Shown in pieces: positions 1-6,986 of a stretch of DNA of 14,334 bases. A model generated the notes under the pieces. That model saw only the letters and a list, made by a program, of their open reading frames with translations, had not been told where the DNA came from and did no database searches. This DNA comes from Kiritimatiellales bacterium (GTDB taxonomy: Bacteria > Verrucomicrobiota > Kiritimatiellia > Kiritimatiellales > Pontiellaceae), in NCBI GenBank assembly GCA_030625905.1, contig DAOUQA010000032.1, positions 1-14,334 on the forward strand, written 5' to 3'. A program made the translations under genes and the position numbers. How positions within the stretch are numbered: position 1 is the stretch's first letter; the number at the start of each line of letters is the position of its first letter.

Positions 1-140
1 TGTCCGCCGTAGATAAGAGCCTTTGGCGAAGGAGGAAGGCGGTCCCAAACACCCGCGCACTACTTTCCGCATTTAAAAGCGGCGTCAAGCCACCGCACCA
101 GATGTGCGCTCTTTGGAGTGCGCAGGCTTGACTGCGCTTT
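1..140. repeat. REP-like palindromic intergenic repeats
   Basis: No gene is visible in the first 174 bases. Two structured pieces are seen. CCGCC at 4-8 can pair with GGCGG at 38-42 around a GGCGAAGG-rich loop. Further on, the arm at 76-97 (AAAGCGGCGTCAAGCCACCG...) and the arm at 119-140 form an imperfect 22-bp inverted repeat with 18 of 22 positions complementary. A competing small hairpin, TGCGC at 105-109 with GCGCA at 120-124, lies between the arms. The element sits just downstream of the 3' end of the minus-strand gene at 175-609, where REP-type palindromes typically lie. It could serve as a transcript end or be a dispersed repeat. Only one copy is present here, so repetitiveness is inferred from its form. 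Confidence 0.45.
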
Positions 141-174
141 CAAACACCCTCGCTCCGCCTGAAACCAAGAACCT

Positions 175-609
175 TTAACCGACAGGAACACTCTCTTCCA
201 GTTCGTCGGCGGGCACCTCGGTTGGCGCGACAATTGGGATGGGTTCGGGCTCGGTCTCCAGCGGAACGGTCGCTTCAAGGATCAGGTTGGTGGAAAGCAC
301 GGCCTCGTTGGTTTCAACCAACACCGGGATAGCCGAAGGCTCAAGCCCCGTCACTCCAGCCATAGTTGCCTTAACCGCCTCTTTTTCTTCGGGCTCCTCA
401 ACAGAAGCCCAGCGCGGAGCCGATTCGGGATGTTCACCGACAAGCTTCAAGAACGACTCGTATGCCCATGGTGCATGTTTTGCCACAGTTTGCGCCTTCA
501 GTTCAAAGACGCCAAAAATCACGAGCACCTCGAAGACAATCAGTAGCAGCACCAAAACCAGGGTAATGTGTGCGATCGGGTTGCATCTTTTTGTTTCATG
601 CTTGCTCAT
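175..609 (-). CDS. small single-pass membrane protein, function unknown
   Basis: This 144-residue protein is not one I recognise. Residues 1-11 are polar and basic (MSKHETKRCNP). Residues about 12-36 form one strongly hydrophobic helix rich in L, V, I and F. The remaining ~105 residues are acidic and rich in proline and glutamate, with no recognisable fold. The topology suggests a short cytoplasmic N-terminus, one membrane anchor and a low-complexity extracytoplasmic tail. No signal peptidase or lipoprotein site is apparent. The ATG at 609 is preceded on the minus strand by AAGGAACTG, a good Shine-Dalgarno at normal spacing, which supports real translation. It is separated from mazG upstream by 555 bp of repeat-rich DNA and is probably transcribed alone. 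The opposite-strand frame at 239-835 overlaps it but has no matching start signal. Confidence 0.65.
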   Translation of the reverse strand: MSKHETKRCNPIAHITLVLVLLLIVFEVLVIFGVFELKAQTVAKHAPWAYESFLKLVGEHPESAPRWASVEEPEEKEAVKATMAGVTGLEPSAIPVLVETNEAVLSTNLILEATVPLETEPEPIPIVAPTEVPADELEESVPVG

Positions 610-690
610 CAGTTCCTTATTGGTGTTCTTAGGCCCTTACATCTCAACTTCCTACCATTATGCGTTGCTCTTCGTCACTTTGCGTGGGTT

Positions 691-881
691 GTTTTGGACA
701 GGATTACAGGATCATCAGGATGGGCTTAGAATGGGTGAGCTTCCTGTTTATCAATGCACCTGCCCTTCAAAAGCCCGTATTTATTGCCTCTTCTACTGTT
801 TCGAATCTATATCAAGGACAGGAAACGGCCTCTGATCAACCGGATTAAAATCCTGTCTATCCTGTAATCCCGTCTAAAAAC
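691..881. repeat. Inverted-repeat element (about 190 bp)
   Basis: The left end at 691-721 (GTTTTGGACAGGATTACAGG...) and the right end at 850-881 are inverted copies. Aligning the left end with the reverse complement of the right end gives 26 matches over 32 positions with one gap, including an uninterrupted 12-base block GGATTACAGGAT. About 128 bp between them contains no convincing gene. Repeats of the type GGATTACAGGATAGACAGGAT are, from general knowledge, scattered in intergenic regions of many environmental bacteria. The arrangement resembles a miniature non-autonomous element or two opposed relic copies. No target-site duplication could be established by eye. Confidence 0.55.
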
Positions 882-1164
882 TCTCCCTTTGTTTATGGTC
901 TACCCATTCAAAATGACGAAGAGCCAATCTACAACCATTAACCTGCTCTGGCGGAATGTTTTTAACCACGAAATACGCAGCGCGGCAAAGCCGCAACCAA
1001 ATTTAAACCGCGAATGGACACCCTGAAAGCGTAGCGATAAATAATTTTCGCAAAAAATAGTGACTGCAAGGAACGGTTCATGAACGCGAATAAGCAACCA
1101 ACGGATTAATGTAAATTGGATTATCAGGATTTAGATCGGTGAAAATCTGCGTAATCTGAGGACT
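882..1164. other. Gene-free repeat-relic region upstream of nothing recognisable
   Basis: No credible gene is seen here. The 65-codon minus-strand frame at 900-1097 is made of repeat sequence and lacks a Shine-Dalgarno. Recognisable pieces are TTAACCACGAAATAC at 962-976, which recurs in inverse orientation at 14297-14311; CGCGAATGGACACC near 1009-1022 and GAACGCGAATAAG near 1082-1094, which look like two degenerate copies of one unit; and GGATTATCAGG followed by AAAATCTGCGTAATCTG near 1118-1157. The pattern is nested intergenic repeat debris. Confidence 0.5.
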
Positions 1165-1965
1165 CTATTTTGATTGCGGCTCACCAGCTTTTGCCTCGTT
1201 CCAGAAAACATCCAGCTCATCCAATGTGAATTCCTTGAAATCCCGGCCGGCGGCATGAACCTTTTCCTCCACAGACTGGAATCGCCGGACAAATTTCTTA
1301 ATATTTTGGTTCAGCAATTCTTCGGGGTTGTGCCCGAGAAAGCGGCTAACGTTTACCACGGAAAAAAGTAGGTCGCCAAGCTCGTCACGAATATCCGCTT
1401 CGTGGTTGCGGGAGATGGCCTCCTTCACCTCTTCAATCTCTTCGTGGAGCTTGTCGAGCACATCGTCGATGTGGGTCCAATCGAACCCGGCACGTGCCGC
1501 GCGCTTTTGCACCTGATGGGCTTTTTGCAAGGCCGGCAAATATTTCGGGATCCCTGCAACGATGGAAGCGGGCTGATCGCCGTCCTGCTTTTCCGTCTTT
1601 TTAATGGCATCCCAGTTTTTCAACACCTCGGCCGTACCGGAAACCTCCACCTCGCCAAAAACATGTGGATGGCGGCGCTCCAGCTTGTCGGCAATGGCAG
1701 TGGCCACATCGGAAAATTCAAAATGCCCCTCTTCCTCGCAGATCTGACTCTGGAAAACGATTTGCAGCAACAGGTCGCCAAGTTCCTCCTCCAGGCTGGA
1801 GCAATCCCCGCTTTCGATGGCGTCGATCACCTCGTATGCCTCTTCGATCAGCCCCGACTTCATCGATTCCAGCGTCTGCTCCCGATCCCAAGGGCAACCA
1901 TCCGGGCCGCGCAGTTTCTTTATAATGCCCAGCAGTCGTTCCACGGCTTCTTCTGGCTTTGCCAT
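1165..1965 (-). CDS. mazG: Nucleoside triphosphate pyrophosphohydrolase MazG
   Basis: MazG hydrolyses nucleoside triphosphates to monophosphates and pyrophosphate, clearing non-canonical or excess NTPs in the cytosol. From the ATG at 1965 the protein has 266 residues, the usual size for the two-domain form. The N-terminal domain carries PDGCPWDREQT (21-31) and the metal-binding pattern EEAYE (41-45) followed by EEELGD (59-64). The C-terminal repeat has HEEIEEVKEA (174-183) and DELGD (194-198), the more conserved catalytic copy. A TTG at 1986 is in frame, but the ATG at 1965 is preceded by GGAAGGAG six bases upstream, so I choose the ATG. A hairpin terminator ends about 20 bp before this start, within what would be the 5' leader. 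Membership of the family is clear; the exact substrate range is not visible. Confidence 0.95.
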   Translation of the reverse strand: MAKPEEAVERLLGIIKKLRGPDGCPWDREQTLESMKSGLIEEAYEVIDAIESGDCSSLEEELGDLLLQIVFQSQICEEEGHFEFSDVATAIADKLERRHPHVFGEVEVSGTAEVLKNWDAIKKTEKQDGDQPASIVAGIPKYLPALQKAHQVQKRAARAGFDWTHIDDVLDKLHEEIEEVKEAISRNHEADIRDELGDLLFSVVNVSRFLGHNPEELLNQNIKKFVRRFQSVEEKVHAAGRDFKEFTLDELDVFWNEAKAGEPQSK

Positions 1966-1984
1966 CTGCTTCTCCTTCCTGAAC

Positions 1985-2014
1985 AAAAAAGGCGCCCTAG
2001 AACAGGCGCCTTTT
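1985..2014 (-). terminator. Intrinsic terminator between the HAD-like gene and mazG
   Basis: Read on the minus strand, AAAAGGCGCC and GGCGCCTTTT form a 10-bp stem around an 8-base loop, ending in a run of six T. It begins 18 bp past the stop of the 2033-2737 gene. It is symmetrical enough to work on both strands. It also lies only about 20 bp before the mazG start codon, so it could attenuate read-through into mazG. Confidence 0.8.
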
Positions 2015-2032
2015 GGTATAATACCCTGTCGC

Positions 2033-2737
2033 CTACATCCGCAGAGTTAGATCAAGGATTTCCTTGGGTTTTACATCGCTCAGCGAATCGAGCACCAGCT
2101 TTGCTCCGCTGAAATCCTGGAAGGCCGTGTATTCATCCGGCACGGCAATGCAGGCCGCCCCAGCAGTCAGACCGCCCTTGCAGGCAATCTGCGACGATAC
2201 AACGGCAACCAACGTGGCATCTTCCTTGTCGCATTTTTTGAGCATTTTCAGCCAACTGTCGGCGCGCGGAAAGGATTCCTTTACCTCGTCGGGGATGATT
2301 AGCTCAACACCCATCTCGGAGAGCCCCAGCTTGTCCATTAGCGCAACAGCGTCGGCTTCAGGCAGCGCGGTGAAGGCCAGAACCGGAATCCCCTTTTCTT
2401 GAACCGCCTTGATCAACTTTCCAAGCCCCTTGTCTAGCTCGGCATCGTTTTTGCAGTAGGCCGTGATGGCCTTTTCAACCGAAGCCACGGCTTTTTCGAT
2501 GGCATCGGCCTTTTTCCCGGCCTGTTTCAGCACGCTGGTAATAGCCGCACGAGGCACCGGCGACATGCCCGATCGCGCAAATGACACCAGCGTAAGCTCC
2601 ACGCCCTTGGTCTTAGCTGCGCTCTTGATGGCCGTAAATTCCACATGGCGCTTCTTGGTAGCCACATACTCCAGTTCAAAGATCAGGGCATGCGTCGCAC
2701 GTGCCTGTGGTTCGTCCGTTTTTACCTCGTCACTCAT
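2033..2737 (-). CDS. HAD-fold protein with apparently lost catalytic aspartates
   Basis: This 234-residue protein has the general layout of a subfamily IA HAD hydrolase: an N-terminal strand (THALIFELEYV, 15-25), a helical cap region (about 30-105), a strand with GIPVLAFTALPEADA (116-130) resembling motif II with T123, and a C-terminal stretch LVAVVSSQIACKGGLTAGAACIAVP (176-200) resembling the motif IV and AAG region. The nucleophile motif DxD reads E21-L22-E23, the motif IV acidic residues read SS (181-182), and the motif III lysine of the usual K-P-x-P-D reads F156-P. I infer a non-catalytic or altered HAD protein. The ATG is preceded by CGGAG and eight T. The residues 66-115 are lysine- and alanine-rich and might form helical hairpins. 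The fold assignment rests on pattern and order of motifs and is moderately sure; function is unknown. Confidence 0.7.
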   Translation of the reverse strand: MSDEVKTDEPQARATHALIFELEYVATKKRHVEFTAIKSAAKTKGVELTLVSFARSGMSPVPRAAITSVLKQAGKKADAIEKAVASVEKAITAYCKNDAELDKGLGKLIKAVQEKGIPVLAFTALPEADAVALMDKLGLSEMGVELIIPDEVKESFPRADSWLKMLKKCDKEDATLVAVVSSQIACKGGLTAGAACIAVPDEYTAFQDFSGAKLVLDSLSDVKPKEILDLTLRM

Positions 2738-2755
2738 AAAAAAAACTCCGTTTTT

Positions 2756-2825
2756 GTTATTCGTTATTGGTTACTGGTTATTAGGCTGACCGTTCTGGCT
2801 CTGCCGTTCCCCGATAACAAATAAC
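2756..2825. repeat. Tandem GTTAYTN heptamers with inverted copy; gap 2738-3067
   Basis: Four heptamers run head to tail at 2756-2783 (GTTATTC, GTTATTG, GTTACTG, GTTATTA). CCGATAACAAATAAC at 2811-2825 is an inverted copy of 2756-2770 with 13 of 15 matches. These lie in the 5' region of the minus-strand HAD-like gene and upstream of carA. The rest of the 330-bp gap holds a small perfect hairpin (GGATTTC at 2925-2931 with GAAATCC at 2938-2944) and no gene that I can support. Confidence 0.5.
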
Positions 2826-2985
2826 TATTCCCTGATAACCGCTCTCGCATAACCGCAGGTTTTGCGGGAGATTTCCAAAAATGAGGGCGTAGTGTATGGG
2901 GCTTGCCCGATCAGGTCAAGTACAGGATTTCCAGCCTGAAATCCACCGTTTCCCTAGCCTGAAAATATTTCTCGGCTTTATAGGG

Positions 2986-3014
2986 TTGCAAGGGAAGCGC
3001 GCGATATGGATGAT
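2986..3014 (+). promoter_or_regulatory. Possible sigma70-type promoter of carA
   Basis: TTGCAA (2986-2991) and GATGAT (3009-3014) each match four of six consensus bases and are 17 bp apart, which would place the transcript start near 3021 and leave a leader of about 47 nt. No pyrimidine attenuator or PyrR-type anti-terminator structure was recognised. The match is weak. Confidence 0.3.
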
Positions 3015-3067
3015 ACTCCGAATTTTGAGAATACCATGCCCTGAAACAGTCGGATGTTACGGAAAAT

Positions 3068-4171
3068 ATGATGAAAAAAGCGATTATTGCACTCGAAGAT
3101 GGAACCTGCTTTGAAGGCCGGGCGTTTGCCGGATCAGGCGAATTCTTTGGCGAACTGGTTTTCAACACCTCAATGACCGGCTACCAAGAGATTTTGACCG
3201 ATCCCTCCTACCACGGCCAAATCGTCACCATGACCTACCCCCTCATCGGAAACTACGGCATCAACGACGAGGATGTGGAGTCGCGCGGCATCTTCGCCCA
3301 GGGCCTCGTGGTCAGCGAATGCTCGCGCATCTACAGCAACTGGCGTGCAACCAAGTCGCTCCCCGAATATCTGGAAGAAAATGGTAAAATAGGCATCGAC
3401 GATGTAGACACCCGCGCCATCACCCTGCATATCCGCGACAAGGGAGCCATGAAGTGCGTCGTCTCCACCGAAGACCTCGACAAGGACAGCCTCGTGGCCA
3501 AAGCCAAAGCCTCCGACGGACTCGTTGGCCGCGACCTCGCCACCGAAGTCAGCATCGCCCAAAAATATGTCTGGCCGGAAGGCGGCAAGCCTGATGCGCA
3601 ATTCAAGGTGGCGGTTGTCGACTGCGGTATTAAGTTAAACCAGCTCCGCATCTTCGACGACCTCAACTGCGAATGCACCGTCTACCCCAACACCTCGAAT
3701 GCGGAAGAGATTCTTTCGAGCAACCCCGACGGCATCTTTGTCTCCAACGGCCCCGGCGACCCCGCCGGCGCACCGGAAACCACCGAATTGGTCGGCAGGC
3801 TGATTGAATCAAAAACCCCCATGTTTGGAATCTGCTTTGGCCACCAGATGCTGGGCCGCGCACTTGGGGCGGAGACCTTCAAACTCAAGTTTGGCCACCG
3901 CGGCGGCAACCAGCCGATCCAGGATCTGCGCACCACCAAGGTCGAGATCGCTTCCCACAACCACGGATTCTGCATCGACGCCGATTCCGTTAACGCCGAT
4001 GTTGCCGAAGTGACGCACCTCAACCTCAACGACAACACCGTGGCCGGCCTCAAGCACAAGCAGCAACCGCTCTTCTGCGTACAGTACCACCCCGAAGCCG
4101 CCCCCGGCCCCCACGACCCGTTCTACCTCTTCGAGGAGTTCATCGACTTAATGAAGGAAAACAAAAGCTAA
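3068..4171 (+). CDS. carA: Carbamoyl-phosphate synthase small subunit
   Basis: CarA is the glutaminase subunit of carbamoyl-phosphate synthetase; it releases ammonia from glutamine and passes it to CarB for pyrimidine and arginine synthesis. The 367-residue length is normal. Residues 1-150 are the CPSase small-chain domain with GELVFNTSMTGYQEILTDPSY; the rest is a class I glutamine amidotransferase domain with FVSNGPGDP. The catalytic triad is intact: C256 in GICFGHQ, H341 and E343 in QYHPE. Two adjacent ATG codons (3068, 3071) are possible starts, with only a weak ACGGAAA upstream. Its partner carB is not adjacent but lies 2.8 kb downstream, after the ORF6N gene, guaA and the GxxExxY gene. 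All are co-oriented and may still be co-transcribed. Confidence 0.97.
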   Translation: MMKKAIIALEDGTCFEGRAFAGSGEFFGELVFNTSMTGYQEILTDPSYHGQIVTMTYPLIGNYGINDEDVESRGIFAQGLVVSECSRIYSNWRATKSLPEYLEENGKIGIDDVDTRAITLHIRDKGAMKCVVSTEDLDKDSLVAKAKASDGLVGRDLATEVSIAQKYVWPEGGKPDAQFKVAVVDCGIKLNQLRIFDDLNCECTVYPNTSNAEEILSSNPDGIFVSNGPGDPAGAPETTELVGRLIESKTPMFGICFGHQMLGRALGAETFKLKFGHRGGNQPIQDLRTTKVEIASHNHGFCIDADSVNADVAEVTHLNLNDNTVAGLKHKQQPLFCVQYHPEAAPGPHDPFYLFEEFIDLMKENKS

Positions 4172-4176
4172 CCCGC

Positions 4177-4203
4177 GAGGGTATCACAATTTGTGATACC
4201 CTC
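4177..4203. promoter_or_regulatory. Perfect 27-bp palindrome, TATCACAA-n-TTGTGATA type
   Basis: GAGGGTATCACAA at 4177-4189 and its exact reverse complement at 4191-4203 flank a single T. It starts five bases after the carA stop. No T-run follows, so it is not a standard terminator, and the one-base centre suggests a site for a dimeric protein. The same core recurs at 4329-4347 and inside the ORF6N gene at 4586-4608. Binding by the ORF6N protein is inference. The rest of the gap 4172-4371 holds an AACGCAAAGAACACAAA repeat-like stretch near 4269 and no gene. Confidence 0.6.
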
Positions 4204-4328
4204 CACAATGTAAACGATGCTTCCAGCTTCGTTTCGCATGAACAGCAGAGATTGATTAGCCGCGAGAGAACGCAAAGAACACAAAATAAAACGAAAAAAG
4301 ACGAACTAAAGAAGGAACAATAGCAAGG

Positions 4329-4347
4329 ATATCACCATTTGTGATAT
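4329..4347. promoter_or_regulatory. Operator-like palindrome upstream of the ORF6N gene
   Basis: ATATCACCATTTGTGATAT has one mismatched pair in the TATCACAA-n-TTGTGATA core. It ends 24 bp before the ORF6N start codon, where a bound repressor would overlap the promoter or initial transcript. Confidence 0.5.
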
Positions 4348-4371
4348 GTTCACGGAGAACGAATTAAACCC

Positions 4372-4932
4372 ATGGAAGGCCATTCAAGCAGCAAAGAGGG
4401 ACTCATTCCCGTCGAACGAATCGAGCAGACGATCTATCTCCTCCGAGGACAGAAGGTGTTGCTGGATCGTGATTTGGCGAAGCTATATAATGTTGAAACG
4501 CGCACGCTGAACCAAGCCGTGGGCAGAAACAAGAATCGCTTCCCGGAAGACTTCATGTTTGAGCTGACCCGCGAGGAAATCCGGAACTTATCACAAATTG
4601 TGATAAGTCCGACCTTCAAACACGCACCGCGGGTTTTAGCCTTTACGGAGCAGGGTGTGGCGATGCTTTCCGGCATATTGAAAAGCCAGCGAGCCGTTGA
4701 TGTGAATATCGCGATAATGCGTACTTTTGTGAAACTGCGGCGGATGCTTGAGTCGAACGAGGAACTGTCACGGAGACTCGATGAACTGGAATCAAAGTAT
4801 GATGAACAGTTCCGTATGGTTTTCGAGGCCATCCGCGAACTTATGATTCCGCCGGAACCAAAGAAAAACCCCATGGGCTTCCACGTACGCGAGGAACCCC
4901 CCGTTTATGAAGTTAGGGAAATAAAAACGTAG
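4372..4932 (+). CDS. ORF6N-domain DNA-binding protein
   Basis: The 186-residue protein carries the ORF6N domain, a putative DNA-binding module known from phage and mobile-element proteins and common in accessory regions of many bacteria. Diagnostic stretches are VERIEQTIYLLRGQKVLLDRDLAKLYNVETR cut into recognisable pieces: IPVERIE (12-18), LLDRDLAKLY (30-39), NRFPEDFMFELT (55-66) and AFTEQGVAMLS (90-100). Residues about 122-155 are charged and heptad-like, probably a coiled coil; the C-terminal 30 residues look disordered. No good Shine-Dalgarno precedes the ATG: GGAG lies 15 bases upstream, too far. It sits between carA and guaA, ending 34 bp before guaA. Codons 72-79 (NLSQIVIS) are encoded by a perfect 23-bp palindrome that matches sites upstream, so autoregulation is a reasonable inference. 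The physiological role is unknown. Confidence 0.9.
   Translation: MEGHSSSKEGLIPVERIEQTIYLLRGQKVLLDRDLAKLYNVETRTLNQAVGRNKNRFPEDFMFELTREEIRNLSQIVISPTFKHAPRVLAFTEQGVAMLSGILKSQRAVDVNIAIMRTFVKLRRMLESNEELSRRLDELESKYDEQFRMVFEAIRELMIPPEPKKNPMGFHVREEPPVYEVREIKT
4586..4608. promoter_or_regulatory. Perfect palindrome inside the ORF6N coding sequence
   Basis: ACTTATCACAA (4586-4596), a central A, and TTGTGATAAGT (4598-4608) form a perfect 23-bp palindrome encoding residues 72-79. The 17-bp core TATCACAA-n-TTGTGATA is shared exactly with 4177-4203 apart from the central base. Confidence 0.6.
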
Positions 4933-4966
4933 CCGCGCCGGAATACAAAACAAAGAAAGAAGAATT

Positions 4967-6514
<1,548 letters not shown>

Positions 6515-6516
6515 AT

Positions 6517-6977
6517 TCAACGCAAAGACGCTAAGGACGCAAAGGCTCGCAGAGAAATGACAGAGAACGAATTATCTAAGGAAATAATCGGTGCGGCGAT
6601 TGAGGTGCATCGCCACCTTGGACCAGGCCTTCTTGAAAGTGCCTATGAGGAAGCCCTTTGCCACGAACTTGAACTGCGGGGCATTCCACACGAACGGCAG
6701 AAATATCAATCACTGAACTATAAAGGGAAGATATTAAAAACCGATTATCGGATCGATCTATTGGTAGATAAAAAGGTGATCGTGGAAATCAAGGCCCGAG
6801 AGACCGTTTCCAAAATTGATAAGGCACAAACCCTGACATACCTTCGTTTAAGCGGAACAAAACTGGCCTTAATCATCAATTTCCACGAACCACTGCTGAA
6901 AGATGGAATAACCCGAATAGTAAACGATTTATAATATTACTTTGCGAAGCTCGGCGCTCTTTGCGCCTTTGCGTTGA
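6517..6977. mobile_element. Inverted-repeat-bounded cassette carrying a GxxExxY gene
   Basis: The left end at 6517-6554 begins TCAACGCAAAG, and the right end at 6940-6977 is its inverted counterpart. The 38-base ends match at 29 positions, with an exact 11-base block at the outer tips. Both ends are themselves built of degenerate AACGCAAAG-type units. The single gene inside fills the interval almost completely, starting two bases after the left repeat. The cassette lies exactly between the guaA stop and the carB Shine-Dalgarno. No transposase is encoded, so mobility is inferred from architecture. Confidence 0.55.
6557..6934 (+). CDS. GxxExxY family protein (PD-(D/E)XK nuclease-like)
   Basis: The 125-residue protein shows the family signature G24-L-L-E27-S-A-Y30 after HRHLGPG, which defines the GxxExxY family. 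It also has a PD-(D/E)XK-like core: D67 in DYRIDLLVD and E77-I-K79 in VIVEIKA, followed by Q91 in AQTLTYLRL. The length is typical and the frame is intact. The family is widespread in environmental bacteria and often lies beside short repeats; its biological role has not been settled as far as I know. Only a weak AGAGA precedes the ATG. Flanking inverted repeats suggest an inserted cassette, and its codon usage looks more AT-rich than guaA and carB around it. Nuclease activity is inferred from the core residues. Confidence 0.93.
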   Translation: MTENELSKEIIGAAIEVHRHLGPGLLESAYEEALCHELELRGIPHERQKYQSLNYKGKILKTDYRIDLLVDKKVIVEIKARETVSKIDKAQTLTYLRLSGTKLALIINFHEPLLKDGITRIVNDL

Positions 6978-6986
6978 GGAAAAGAT

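Noticed and set aside
239..835. A 198-codon plus-strand frame over the small membrane protein gene
   Set aside because: It runs through the repeat region and lacks a Shine-Dalgarno, while the minus-strand frame has one plus a clear membrane helix.
900..1097. A 65-codon minus-strand gene
   Set aside because: Made of dispersed repeat sequence, without a ribosome-binding site or any protein-like pattern.
1402..2112. A 236-codon plus-strand frame over mazG
   Set aside because: It crosses mazG, its terminator and the next gene, with no start signal; it is a shadow.
4177..4203. Intrinsic terminator of carA
   Set aside because: The palindrome has a one-base centre and no following T-run, so a protein site is more likely.
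4177..4608. CRP/FNR-type binding sites in the TATCACAA-n-TTGTGATA palindromes
   Set aside because: CRP sites read TGTGA-n6-TCACA; here the half-sites face the other way (TCACA then TGTGA) with a one-base centre.
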